Source: Marinobacter gudaonensis
Lineage (GTDB): Bacteria; Pseudomonadota; Gammaproteobacteria; Pseudomonadales; Oleiphilaceae
Assembly: GCF_900115175.1 (NCBI RefSeq)
Contig: NZ_FOYV01000001.1
Location: forward strand, 2,418,001-2,482,000
DNA: 64,000 nt
Reading direction: 5' to 3'
Under the pieces are notes generated by a model. That model ran no database searches. It was given only the letters and a program-made list of their open reading frames with translations, and had not been told where the DNA came from. How positions within the stretch are numbered: the first letter of the stretch is position 1; each line of letters opens with the position of its first letter. The translations under genes and the position numbers were made by a program. Of the stretch, positions 10,907 to 19,269 are shown one piece after another.

Positions 10907-11512
10907 CTAATGGTGGCTGCGGTAAGCGTCCAGAAGGCTGGCCATGTCGTTGCCCAGGTCCTGCAGCGCCGTCGGCTCGGGATTCCGCTCGGCCATGGCC
11001 CGGAGTCCCATGATCTGGGCCTGCAGCAGGCGCGCCAGACGGCCACTGTCGGCGGAGGCAACCAGCTCGCCCCGGGCCTCTGCCCGGTTCAGCAGTTCCT
11101 CGAAGGAGTGTTCGATGGCGGAAAGGATGCCGTTAGCCTGATCCGCCAGGGCCGGGTTGGTGTTGCTGGCTTCGAGCAGGGTTTTCACGATCATGCAGGC
11201 GCGGGACGGGGGCGCATCGTCCTGGCCGCAGCCGATTGCAATGGCCCGCAGATAGGCCTGCAGGCCCTCTATCACAGAATCAAACCGACTCATGTGCTCC
11301 GCCAGTTCCCGACCGCCCTGCTCGGCATAGCTGGCAAGTGCCTCGGAGAACAGGCCGTCCTTGCTGCCAAACGTGGCGTAGATGCTGCCCGGGCGCATAT
11401 CCAGAGTCTGCTCGATCTGCTTCATGGAGCTGCCGTGATAGCCCTTCTCCCAGAACAGGCCAACGGCCTTTTCCAGGGCGATTTTTCGGTCGTAGCGTGG
11501 GTGTCTGGCCAT
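10907..11512 (-). CDS. TetR/AcrR family transcriptional regulator
   Basis: This is a 201-residue one-component repressor-type protein. The N-terminal helix-turn-helix is clear: IALEKAVGLFWEKGYHGSSMKQIE, then LDMRPGSIYATFGSKDGLF, the usual TetR recognition helix and F-x-S-K-D/E-x-L signature. The C-terminal half is a helical ligand-binding domain that cannot be assigned to an inducer. The ATG at 11512 is followed upstream by palindromic TTGAA-type sequences (11548-11575), so autoregulation is likely. It lies downstream of, and in the same direction as, the NosR-like gene. Confidence 0.9.
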   Translation of the reverse strand: MARHPRYDRKIALEKAVGLFWEKGYHGSSMKQIEQTLDMRPGSIYATFGSKDGLFSEALASYAEQGGRELAEHMSRFDSVIEGLQAYLRAIAIGCGQDDAPPSRACMIVKTLLEASNTNPALADQANGILSAIEHSFEELLNRAEARGELVASADSGRLARLLQAQIMGLRAMAERNPEPTALQDLGNDMASLLDAYRSHH

Positions 11513-11547
11513 AATTCACTTTACCCGCTTCCGGATCTGAGCGACCA

Positions 11548-11575
11548 TTCAATTTTAACTTGAACGAACACTCAA
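11548..11575. promoter_or_regulatory. Probable TetR-family operator
   Basis: TTCAA (11548-11552) and TTGAA (11560-11564) form an inverted pair. Overlapping it is TTGA-N8-TCAA (11560-11575), whose inner bases ACGAACAC resemble operators bound by this TetR subfamily. It lies 36-63 nt upstream of the TetR start and in the AT-rich gap after the NosR-like gene. The regulator's own product is the simplest ligand. Confidence 0.5.
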
Positions 11576-11614
11576 TAATAGCGGTGACGCAAGCTGAGCC
11601 CGCTAGAGGGTAGA

Positions 11615-13735
11615 TCAGGAAGATACTGCTGCGGCATCAGTGGCCAGGATGACGGGCTGCTTTGCCCGCTGTTTGTTGCGCAGGCGTTTGTCCACACACT
11701 GGTCTTCGTCCTTGAGAATCACCACGCATTCCAGGCACTGAATGCATTCGTCGTAGTCGATGCGCCCGTCCTTGCGAATGGCGTTGATGCCGCATTCGTT
11801 CTTGCAGTGCTGGCAGGGGTTGCCGCAAAGCTCCACCCGGTCAAGCCAGCTGAACAGGCGGAGGCGGCCGAGCACCGCCAGGCCCGCGCCCAGCGGGCAC
11901 AGGTAGCGACAGTAAAACTTGTGGATGAACATGCCAATCAGTAACAGGCCCACGGCGTAGAGCACGAATGGCCAGGAACGCACGAAGAACAGGGTAATAC
12001 TGGTCTTGAACGGCTCCACTTCCGCGAGCTTCTCGGCGATGGTCAGCGAGTAGAATGCGGTGCCCACCAGGCCGACCAGTATTGGATATTTCAGAAGGAT
12101 CAGGCGCCTGTGCCAGCGCTCTGACACCGTGATTTGCCGGAACTTCAGTTTTTCGCCAAGCCAGGCCGCCATTTCCTGCAGGGCCCCGAACGGGCAGAGC
12201 CAACCACAGAACAGGCCCCGGCCCCAGATGAACAGGGTGATGAAGGTATAGGTCCAGAGGATGAAAATAACCGGGTCGAGCAGGAAGACATCCAGTGAGA
12301 AGCCGTCCCAGATGGCCAGGAACAGGGTGTAAATGTTCACCACCGACAACTGGCCCTGGGCATAGAAACCGATGAACAACAGGGTGAACAGCAGGAATCC
12401 CCAGCGGAACCGGTGTACCAGTGCGGGGTTCCGACTCAGGGTTTTCTGCCTGGCGAAGAAGACGGTCAGCACGGTCAGTCCCAGGACGAGCAGGGTGATC
12501 TGCCACCAGCGCTCCTGCCAGAGGCCAACCCAGACCGGTTGCCGGGATGCGCCCGGATCCGGCGCCCGCTCGACGGCCTCGAACAGGTCGCTGTTAAATT
12601 TCACCGGGAAACCCAGGGTGGCCCGGTCGACCACGAGGTGGTTGCGAGCCAGTTCCACGTTGAGCTTCAGGGTGGCCTCGGCTCCCGGATTGAAGCCAGC
12701 GTTGCCGCCTACTCGAAACAGGTGGCTTGCCTCGAACGAGGGCATGCCCTCGGCGCGGAAGTCGAGGCTCTGATCCAGCAGGTTCAGGTCCCGCATTTCC
12801 ACCGCCAGGTTGTTCTGGGCCAGGCCGACCCGGTCCGGGGAGCTGCCGGGAACAAAGTCACCGGAAACATGGGGAAACGCCCCCCGGGACATGAGAACAA
12901 GGACCTGGGCGTTGTCGTCGAGTCGCTGCATCAGGCGCTCGTAGCCTTCATCGCCGAACAGGTTTCGTCCGACCATGGGTGAATTGATATAGCCGAAAAA
13001 CAGCTCGGCGAAGGGTTCGCCGGGCGGTGGTTCAACGCTCTGCGGGTAGTCGGCCAGGGGCCGGCCCAGCGCCGATTCGACGGTATTGGCAGTAATCTGC
13101 CAGTGCCCGATATAGCCGCGATCCACCAGCTGCTGCCAGGACAGCGGCTCGTAGAAATCCGGTTTGGCCCGGGTAGGTGCGCTCTGGGCAAAACCCCCGA
13201 GCTTTGTGCGGGCGACTTTCAGGGCCGAGGACAGCACAGTGTCGTTGATGATCAGTACCGAGACCGTGGCCTTGCTGACGCCGTCGAAGTGCACCACGTT
13301 ACCGTCGGCACTGCGACCGCTACGGCTGGAATTGGAGGTACTGACAATGATCTGCTCTTTCAGGGAGCGGCCTTCGTATTGATCCACGAAGGCAAACAGC
13401 GGTTCTTCGCCAAGGCCGTGGAGAAACACCGGTTCGTGATGGTTCAGTACCTTTACACCGGTAAAGCGTCCCCGGGTATCCAGGCCGATCAGCAGGCTTA
13501 CAGGTTTTCCTGCGAAGCCCTGGAGTCGGCTGTGGTCGATGCTTTCGTAGGCATAGCCGAGCAACTCCTGGAGCTGGTAAACGGGGTACACGGGAAATTC
13601 CGGCAGCTTGTCTTCAATGACGGTTGCCGACGGAAACAGCTCCTGGATCAGCGCCCGCCGGCTGTCTGACAGCTCGGCCTGGACCGGAGGCAATACCAAC
13701 AGACAGGCAACAAGGAGCACAAGGCGCCCTGGCAT
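11615..13735 (-). CDS. NosR/NirI-family flavin and iron-sulfur membrane protein
   Basis: The protein has about 706 residues from the ATG at 13735, which has an AGGAG site 7-8 nt upstream. A signal peptide (MPGRLVLLVACLLVLPPVQA) is followed by a periplasmic FMN-binding domain; the GVSKATVS stretch resembles the site of covalent flavin attachment. Next come a large periplasmic part and five or so membrane helices. These are interleaved with polyferredoxin motifs: CGWLCPFG, CRYLCPLG, then CGNPCQHCKNECG and CIQCLEC. In NosR this layout carries electrons from the quinol pool toward nitrous oxide reductase. No nosZDFYL gene is seen beside it, so its electron acceptor here is unknown and the nosR symbol is withheld. 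Confidence 0.85.
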   Translation of the reverse strand: MPGRLVLLVACLLVLPPVQAELSDSRRALIQELFPSATVIEDKLPEFPVYPVYQLQELLGYAYESIDHSRLQGFAGKPVSLLIGLDTRGRFTGVKVLNHHEPVFLHGLGEEPLFAFVDQYEGRSLKEQIIVSTSNSSRSGRSADGNVVHFDGVSKATVSVLIINDTVLSSALKVARTKLGGFAQSAPTRAKPDFYEPLSWQQLVDRGYIGHWQITANTVESALGRPLADYPQSVEPPPGEPFAELFFGYINSPMVGRNLFGDEGYERLMQRLDDNAQVLVLMSRGAFPHVSGDFVPGSSPDRVGLAQNNLAVEMRDLNLLDQSLDFRAEGMPSFEASHLFRVGGNAGFNPGAEATLKLNVELARNHLVVDRATLGFPVKFNSDLFEAVERAPDPGASRQPVWVGLWQERWWQITLLVLGLTVLTVFFARQKTLSRNPALVHRFRWGFLLFTLLFIGFYAQGQLSVVNIYTLFLAIWDGFSLDVFLLDPVIFILWTYTFITLFIWGRGLFCGWLCPFGALQEMAAWLGEKLKFRQITVSERWHRRLILLKYPILVGLVGTAFYSLTIAEKLAEVEPFKTSITLFFVRSWPFVLYAVGLLLIGMFIHKFYCRYLCPLGAGLAVLGRLRLFSWLDRVELCGNPCQHCKNECGINAIRKDGRIDYDECIQCLECVVILKDEDQCVDKRLRNKQRAKQPVILATDAAAVSS

Positions 13736-13844
13736 GGGGTACTCCTGTGGTTCTTTTTGTTTGATCTTCCATGCTAGAGTTTTCGGCCCCGGGCTCAATG
13801 CGACCTCGGAGCCAGCTGACTGCTACTTTGTGAGGAGAAAGACC

Positions 13845-14717
13845 ATGAGCGACGCGACCTACACACCACCAAAAGTCTGGAAATGGGACTCCGAGAGCGG
13901 GGGTCGGTTCGCCAGTATCAATCGGCCGATCGCCGGCCCGACCCACGACAAGGAACTGCCGGTGGGCAAGCACCCGCTGCAGTTGTATTCCCTGGCCACA
14001 CCCAACGGGGTAAAGGTGACGGTGATGCTCGAGGAGCTCCTGGAGCTTGGCATCAAGGAGGCCGAGTACGACGCCTGGTTGATCCGGATTACCGAAGGGG
14101 AGCAGTTCGGCAGTGGCTTTGTGGAAGTGAACCCGAACTCCAAGATCCCGGCCATGATGGACCACAGCGTGAACCCGCCCCTGCGCCTGTTCGAATCCGG
14201 CTCCATCCTGCTGTACCTGGCGGAGAAATTCGGTGCCTTCCTTCCGAAAGACACCGCCGGCCGGGCCGAAACCCTGAACTGGCTGTTCTGGCAGATGGGC
14301 AGCGCGCCCATGCTGGGTGGTGGCTTCGGGCATTTCTACGCCTACGCGCCCGAGTACTACGAGTACCCGATTAACCGCTACACCATGGAAGTGAAGCGTC
14401 AGCTGGATGTGCTGAACCGTCAGCTGGCAACCCACCGCTACATTGCCGGCGACGAATACACCATCGCCGACATGGCCATCTGGCCCTGGTACGGCGCCCT
14501 GGTGAAGAACAAGGTGTATGAGGCGGCGGAATTCCTGGAAGCCCACACCTACACCCACGTGATTCGCTGGGCCGATGAGATTGCCAAGCGCCCGGCGGTG
14601 AAGCGGGGCCGAGTGGTCAACCGCGCCTGGGGTGAGCCTGAAAGCCAGCTGCACGAACGCCACGACGCCAGTGATTTCGAGCTGCGGACCCAGGACAAGA
14701 TCGGGGACGGCGAATGA
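13845..14717 (+). CDS. yghU: Glutathione-dependent disulfide-bond oxidoreductase, YghU type
   Basis: This GST-superfamily enzyme binds glutathione and shows disulfide-bond reductase activity in E. coli. The 290-residue product matches E. coli YghU block for block: an INRPIAGPTHDKELPVGKH-like start, LYSLATPNGVKVTVMLEELL (thioredoxin-like domain), NPNSKIPAMMDH, ESGSILLYLAEKFG (glutathione binding), and the C-terminal YIAGDEYTIADMAIWPWYG and LHERHDASDFE. ATG at 13845 has GAGGAG 8 nt upstream. The stop overlaps the next start (ATGA), so it is probably co-transcribed with the LOG-family gene. Confidence 0.95.
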   Translation: MSDATYTPPKVWKWDSESGGRFASINRPIAGPTHDKELPVGKHPLQLYSLATPNGVKVTVMLEELLELGIKEAEYDAWLIRITEGEQFGSGFVEVNPNSKIPAMMDHSVNPPLRLFESGSILLYLAEKFGAFLPKDTAGRAETLNWLFWQMGSAPMLGGGFGHFYAYAPEYYEYPINRYTMEVKRQLDVLNRQLATHRYIAGDEYTIADMAIWPWYGALVKNKVYEAAEFLEAHTYTHVIRWADEIAKRPAVKRGRVVNRAWGEPESQLHERHDASDFELRTQDKIGDGE

Positions 14718-15274
14718 AAATCGCCGTCTACTGCGGCTCCCGGACCGGCAACGATCCGGTCTTCGCCGACAAGGCCCGGGAACTCGGTGACTATTTCGGG
14801 CGGAACGGCATTGAGCTGGTGTTCGGAGGCGGCCATGTCGGCCTTATGGGTGTGGTGGCCGATGCCGTGCTTGCCGCTGGCGGCAGGGTGCACGGGGTTA
14901 TCCCCGAGCATCTGCGGGACCGGGAGCTGGCCCACGGCGGGCTGACAGAACTGCATGTGGTGAAGAACATGCACGAGCGCAAGGCCCTGATGGCGGACCT
15001 GGCGGACGGCTTCGTGGCACTGCCCGGTGGCATCGGCACCCTGGAAGAATTGTTCGAGGCCTGGACCTGGGGCCAGTTGGGGCTGCACCGCAAGCCCTGC
15101 GCCATCTACAACGTCAACGGTTTCTTTGATCCGCTACTGGCCATGGTCAGCACCATGGAGCAGGCCGGTTTCCTCAGCCAGCAATACATCGACATGCTGG
15201 TACAGACCGACCAGCCCGAGTCTTTGCACCGGGCTTTTGAGGATTACCAGGGCCCGGGAGAAAAGTGGACCTGA
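14714..15274 (+). CDS. LOG family (TIGR00730) nucleotide phosphoribohydrolase-like protein
   Basis: This 186-residue Rossmann-fold protein is of the lysine-decarboxylase-like/LOG family. Members cleave the ribosyl bond of (cytokinin) riboside 5'-monophosphates or other nucleotides. The diagnostic PGGIGTLEE motif and the upstream VFGGGHVGLMG phosphate loop are present, along with KNMHERKALM carrying the conserved Arg-Lys. It overlaps yghU by 4 nt. A strong hairpin lies just after the stop. The substrate is not predictable from sequence. Confidence 0.92.
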   Translation: MKIAVYCGSRTGNDPVFADKARELGDYFGRNGIELVFGGGHVGLMGVVADAVLAAGGRVHGVIPEHLRDRELAHGGLTELHVVKNMHERKALMADLADGFVALPGGIGTLEELFEAWTWGQLGLHRKPCAIYNVNGFFDPLLAMVSTMEQAGFLSQQYIDMLVQTDQPESLHRAFEDYQGPGEKWT

Positions 15275-15282
15275 GGCCCTGT

Positions 15283-15301
15283 GGCCCGGCCATGCCGGGC
15301 C
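15283..15301. terminator. Bidirectional hairpin between convergent genes
   Basis: GGCCCGGC (15283-15290), loop CAT, and GCCGGGCC (15294-15301) form a perfect 8-bp GC-rich stem. It sits between the LOG-family stop and the stop of the small convergent gene. A TTATT run follows on the + strand. There is no long T-run, so it is an imperfect intrinsic terminator. Confidence 0.6.
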
Positions 15302-15478
15302 TTATTCCCCGCCTTCCTTTGCTTTCCGGATCGCTTCCAGTTTTTCGTGCAGCAGGGCCTCAAGCTTGATCAGCTTCTCACGGTTTTTCTCGTTTGGCCG
15401 GTTGGTGTACAGGTCCACGTAGGTCCGGGTGACTTCACTGAGTACCGGGTGAAGCTTCTTGTAGTCGTCCTCGCTCAT
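15302..15478 (-). CDS. Small 58-residue charged helical protein
   Basis: This short gene begins at ATG 15478, has AGGAGG about 10 nt upstream, and ends at TAA 15302. The product starts MSEDDYKKLHPVLSEV and continues with a strongly charged, leucine-spaced helix (residues about 30-55: REKLIKLEALLHEKLEAI), suggesting a coiled coil or small helical bundle. It has no Cys, signal peptide or membrane segment. The good ribosome site and the fit between a terminator hairpin and the next gene argue that it is real. No function is recognised. Confidence 0.7.
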   Translation of the reverse strand: MSEDDYKKLHPVLSEVTRTYVDLYTNRPNEKNREKLIKLEALLHEKLEAIRKAKEGGE

Positions 15479-15591
15479 GATTCCGAGTCCTCCTGAGCAT
15501 GTGGGCTTCCCTACCTGTAACTATGGAGCATAGTTCCCATTCATCAAGGACCATTCCCAGGCGAAAGTCCGAAGTGAGAGCCCGCGCCGGC

Positions 15592-16335
15592 CTATTCCAT
15601 CCGCGTGACCTTGGCCATCAGGCGCCGCCAGTCGATGGGCAGCCGGGCCTCGAAGTCGTCCAGTATCGGGTCCCTGGGATGCACAGACTGGAAGTGGTGT
15701 TTGCTGGCGTACACCACGGTGTTGTTGCTCTTGCTACGGAACGTCAGCAGCACTGCGAAATAGCGCTTCAGCCGCCGGAAATAGGGGCCGTCGATGTCCG
15801 GTGTCCGGTGATAGTTCAGCACCAGCCAGCCGTCTTCGGCCAGCACCCGCGCGCACTGGTCCACAAACTGCCGCTGGGCCTGGGCAGGGCTCATCCGGTC
15901 GGCCGTGTACAGGTCGGCCAGGATCATGTCGGTGCTTCCGGGCGGCGCCTTCTCCAGGGTGTCCCGGGCATCGGCGATGGTGACTTCAAGCCGCTCGCTG
16001 TCGGGCAGCTCGAAAAACTCCCGAGCCGTCTCCAGCACCGCTTCCCGCAACTCAATGGCGTGGATCCGGCAATCCGGGAACAGGTGGTGGAACGCGTTTG
16101 CCATAACGCCCCCGCCAAGGCCCAGGAGCGTGACATGCCCGGGGTTGGCGAACAGCGAGGGCAGCATCATGGCCCGGTTGTATTCGTGCACGGGCAGGTA
16201 CGGGTAGCGGCGGTCAATCTTGCTCTGCTCGAACACCGTGTTGAAGGTCAGCACCCGGTGCTTGCGGTAGTCGATCACCAGAATGCTGCCCAGGGCATCC
16301 CGGGTGTGATGGATAATCTCGCCTTTGTTGAACAT
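15592..16335 (-). CDS. Spermidine-synthase-like SAM-dependent methyltransferase-fold protein
   Basis: This 247-residue protein has the polyamine-synthase core fold. HEYNRAMMLPSLF is followed by the nucleotide loop LLGLGGGVMANAFHHLFP, the acidic strand end IHAIELREAV, and DMILADLYTA. The N-terminal beta-barrel seen in true SpeE is short, and the DxxD-type aminopropyl catalytic set is not clear. A methyltransferase-like or orphan role is therefore as likely as spermidine synthesis. It is 6 nt downstream of the ankyrin gene on the same strand, which suggests one transcript. Confidence 0.8.
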   Translation of the reverse strand: MFNKGEIIHHTRDALGSILVIDYRKHRVLTFNTVFEQSKIDRRYPYLPVHEYNRAMMLPSLFANPGHVTLLGLGGGVMANAFHHLFPDCRIHAIELREAVLETAREFFELPDSERLEVTIADARDTLEKAPPGSTDMILADLYTADRMSPAQAQRQFVDQCARVLAEDGWLVLNYHRTPDIDGPYFRRLKRYFAVLLTFRSKSNNTVVYASKHHFQSVHPRDPILDDFEARLPIDWRRLMAKVTRME

Positions 16336-16341
16336 GCCGGG

Positions 16342-16674
16342 TTACTGGCCGTGGTCGTCCAGCAGTCGTCGGACCTCGTCTGTGGCCGCCACCGACCGGG
16401 CGGTATTGCCGTGGTTGTCCTGCACATCGGCACTGGCACCTTGCTCCAGCAGCAGGCGCACCGTATCCGTGTGGCCGTTGCGGCTCGCCAGCAGCAGCAG
16501 GGTTTCGCCGTCACTGGTGCGCATGTTGGCCGGAACGCCGGCGCTCAGCATCACTCTGAGCGGTCCGGCACCGCCATTGCGGGCCAGCTCGAAAATGCCC
16601 TGGGCGAAGGCAACGGCGTCTTCGTCTTTCTGGCTGGCGGGCTTCTGCGGCTTGCCGTGTCTGTTATTGGGCAT
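16342..16674 (-). CDS. Ankyrin-repeat protein
   Basis: This is a small 110-residue protein. After a charged N-terminus come two to three ankyrin units: PLRVMLSAGVPANMRTSDGETLLLLASRNGH, then DTVRLLLEQGASADVQDNHGNTAR, then a short capping helix (RRLLDDHGQ). The G-x-T-x-L-x-x-A and LL-x-x-GA spacing is clear. There is no signal peptide or membrane segment, so it is probably a cytoplasmic binding protein. It is the first gene of a likely pair with the spermidine-synthase-like gene. Its partner is unknown. Confidence 0.88.
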   Translation of the reverse strand: MPNNRHGKPQKPASQKDEDAVAFAQGIFELARNGGAGPLRVMLSAGVPANMRTSDGETLLLLASRNGHTDTVRLLLEQGASADVQDNHGNTARSVAATDEVRRLLDDHGQ

Positions 16675-16807
16675 CGGGGCTCCGTGGTCAGGTCAATCGA
16701 TTTTGTGTTAAAACCGTACGTATTATCACAGAACCTGGCTGTCCCAGTCACAGTCAATGAGCTCCTGGCCCAAACGCCAAACCGCCCAGACAAGAGGAGG
16801 CAACGCC

Positions 16808-17431
16808 GTGAAACTAGAGGTTCGAGGCATCGAGGAAGGCCAACCGATTCCGGAGAAATTCGCGTTCGGGGTCTACAGCGAGGAAGACCACATGAGTTTT
16901 GGTCCCAACCGGAACCCCGAAATCGTCTGGGAAGGCGCACCGGAGGGCACCAAAAGCTTTGCGATCATCATGTTCGACCCGGACGTGCCCAGTGTGGCGG
17001 ATGACGTAAACCAGGAAGGCAAGACCGTGTCAAAAGACCTGGAACGGGTGGACTTTTTCCACTGGCTGCTGGTGGACATTCCCGCCAACATCAGCCGCAT
17101 TCCTGAAGGCGAGGACAGTGACGGTGTCATCCCCAAGGGCAAGGAACCCGGCCCCGGCCCCATTGGCATTCGCGGTGTGAACAATTACACCCAGTTCCTG
17201 GCCGGCAATCCGGACATGAACGGCACCTACGCCGGCTACGACGGTCCGTGCCCGCCCTGGAACGATGAAATCATCCATCACTACCACTTCGAAGTACACG
17301 CGCTGGATGTCGACACTCTGGCCCTCGAGGGCGAGTTCGACGGCAACGACGTGCGCGAGGCCATGGCCGGGCACGTGCTGGCCAGCGCCCGGGTGACCGG
17401 CACCTACACCCTCAACCCGGACTTGCGCTGA
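16808..17431 (+). CDS. YbhB/YbcL-family (PEBP) protein
   Basis: This is a Raf-kinase-inhibitor-like phosphatidylethanolamine-binding-fold protein of 207 residues. Family blocks visible are NRNPEIVWEGAPEGTKSFAIIMFDPDVP (with the D-P-D ligand pocket), VDFFHWLLVDIP and the late GPCPPWND...HHYHFEVHALD stretch. GTG at 16808 is chosen because GAGGAGG lies 7 nt upstream; an upstream frame from 16757 lacks one. No signal peptide is seen, so it is cytoplasmic. The role of bacterial members is unsettled. Confidence 0.9.
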   Translation: MKLEVRGIEEGQPIPEKFAFGVYSEEDHMSFGPNRNPEIVWEGAPEGTKSFAIIMFDPDVPSVADDVNQEGKTVSKDLERVDFFHWLLVDIPANISRIPEGEDSDGVIPKGKEPGPGPIGIRGVNNYTQFLAGNPDMNGTYAGYDGPCPPWNDEIIHHYHFEVHALDVDTLALEGEFDGNDVREAMAGHVLASARVTGTYTLNPDLR

Positions 17432-17562
17432 CCCCGCGAAAGCGCTGCAACGAGTGTGGCAACACCCTGGCCGTCATTGAACTGTCTTTGTGTTGTCACC
17501 TCCCCGTCACCCGAGGCTGTCAGGGTTTAGGCATCCGGACTGGCTGAGAGACGGGAGACCAC

Positions 17563-18414
17563 ATGCGGCGCTACCGGAGTGTTTTCATATCCGATGTACA
17601 CCTGGGTACGGCCGATTGCCAGGCCGACTACCTGCTGGATTTTCTCAACCAGGTGCAGTGCCAGACCCTGTACCTGGTGGGTGACATTATCGACCTGATC
17701 GCCATGCAGCGACGGGTACACTTTCCCGATGCCCACCGCGCGGTCATCCACAAACTCATGGAGCTGGCGGGGAGTGGTACCCGGGTGATCTACATACCCG
17801 GCAATCACGACGATTTCCTGCGTCGCTTCTGCGGCCAGACCATTGCCAGTGTCGAGCTGCGCCTCAAAGCCGAGCACACCACCGCCGATGGCCGGCGGTT
17901 CATGGTCTGCCACGGCGACCAGTTCGACCAGGTGGTACGCTGCAGCCCGTTGATGCTGCTTGTGGGCGATCGGGCCCACGGCCTGCTGCTGAGACTGAAC
18001 CGCTGGTTCAACGCCTGGCGCCGGTTCCGGGGCAAGCCTTACTGGTCGCTCGCGGCCTGGGTGAAAAGCCGAATTGGCCGGGCCCGCACCTTTATCCGCC
18101 GGTTCGAGCTGGCCGCCCTCACCGTTGCCGAGAAGGGCCACTACGACGGTTTTATCTGTGGCCACATCCACTCCGCGGGCTTTCTGCGCAGTGAAGACGG
18201 GCTTTACTGCAACGACGGAGACTGGGTGGAGCACTGCACGGCGTTGGTGGAACGGCAGGACGGTCGGCTGGAACTGCTGCACTGGTCGGAAAGCCCGAGG
18301 ATACTGGCGACAGAACCCGAGGCCCCGCATCCGGATGTGTGTGGTGAGGCAAGACCGGTCCTCGATGTGGTACCCGCGGGATTTGTTGAGCAGGTGAACC
18401 GGCTGGCCCACTGA
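17563..18414 (+). CDS. LpxH-like calcineurin-fold metallophosphoesterase
   Basis: The protein has 283 residues with the full set of two-metal phosphoesterase motifs: SDVHLG near residue 10, GDIID, GNHDD, HGDQFD and GHIHSAG. The order and spacing match UDP-2,3-diacylglucosamine diphosphatase (LpxH-type) and its paralogues, which act on lipid A precursors at the inner membrane face. It is longer than E. coli LpxH (240), with an extra basic helical segment (about residues 140-185). A paralogue acting on another phospho-ester is therefore possible. RBS GGGAG is 5-6 nt before the ATG. It is a single gene between the PEBP gene and an SDR. Confidence 0.85.
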   Translation: MRRYRSVFISDVHLGTADCQADYLLDFLNQVQCQTLYLVGDIIDLIAMQRRVHFPDAHRAVIHKLMELAGSGTRVIYIPGNHDDFLRRFCGQTIASVELRLKAEHTTADGRRFMVCHGDQFDQVVRCSPLMLLVGDRAHGLLLRLNRWFNAWRRFRGKPYWSLAAWVKSRIGRARTFIRRFELAALTVAEKGHYDGFICGHIHSAGFLRSEDGLYCNDGDWVEHCTALVERQDGRLELLHWSESPRILATEPEAPHPDVCGEARPVLDVVPAGFVEQVNRLAH

Positions 18415-18553
18415 ACCATCAGGCCGGTTAGCTCAAGGCTACGGGTGCCTCCGAGTGCCAGAGTAATCGGATGAGTCTGCTATGCTGAGGTCAGTCCGTC
18501 ACTAACAGGTGACGCATCTGACCGATATGCGCAGAAGCAACAGGAGGCCTGCC

Positions 18554-19252
18554 ATGAGCGGAATCTGTGTGGTGCTGGGAGTTGGCGCCGGCAACGGTGA
18601 GGCGCTGGTCAGGCGCTTCTGCCAGGAAGGATTCCAGGTGGCGATGCTGGCCCGGAGCACGGACTACCTGCTGGAGTTGGAGGCCTCGCTGACGGGTGCC
18701 CATGCCTTCCCCTGTGATCTGATGGAGCCGGCACAGATTGCCTCGGTAATGACGGCGATAGAACGTAGGCTCGGGCCGGTTTCCGTGATGCTCTATAACG
18801 CTGGCGGTGGCGCGTTCAAAAGCGTTGAAGACGCCAGCCTGGAAGATTTCGAAGCCAACTGGCGAATCAACGTTCAGGGTCTGGTGGCCGCCACCAAGGC
18901 AGCATTGCCGCAGCTCAGGCAACACCCGTCGGCGAGTATCGTTGTAACCAGTGCCTCCGCGGCCACCCGGGGCCGGGCCAACACCGCGCCCTTTGCCTCG
19001 GCCAAGGCGGCGCAGCGCAGCCTGGCCCAGTCGCTGGCGCGACAATTGGGGCCCGAGAAGATTCACGTGGCCAATGTAGTGATTGACGGTGTGGTGGATC
19101 TGCCCCGTACCCGCAATATGTTGCCGGACAAGCCCGATGACTTTTTCGTGCAGCCCTCGGCGGTGGCGGATGCAGTCTGGCACCTGTGCCAGCAGGATCC
19201 ATCCGCCTGGACCCATGAGCTCGATATCCGGCCGTTCGGGGAGACCTGGTAG
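18554..19252 (+). CDS. Short-chain dehydrogenase/reductase family protein
   Basis: This is a 232-residue Rossmann protein starting at ATG 18554, with AGGAGG 6 nt upstream. The cofactor loop is variant (LGVGAGNGEALVRRF in place of TGxxxGIG), and LYNAGGG corresponds to the NAG motif. The catalytic region is altered: SASAAT then a Lys in FASAKAAQRS, without the usual Tyr of YxxxK. That puts it among SDRs of the atypical kind, and its activity is doubtful. The substrate is unknown. Confidence 0.85.
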   Translation: MSGICVVLGVGAGNGEALVRRFCQEGFQVAMLARSTDYLLELEASLTGAHAFPCDLMEPAQIASVMTAIERRLGPVSVMLYNAGGGAFKSVEDASLEDFEANWRINVQGLVAATKAALPQLRQHPSASIVVTSASAATRGRANTAPFASAKAAQRSLAQSLARQLGPEKIHVANVVIDGVVDLPRTRNMLPDKPDDFFVQPSAVADAVWHLCQQDPSAWTHELDIRPFGETW

Positions 19253-19269
19253 CCGGTGTGCCCCAGTGT

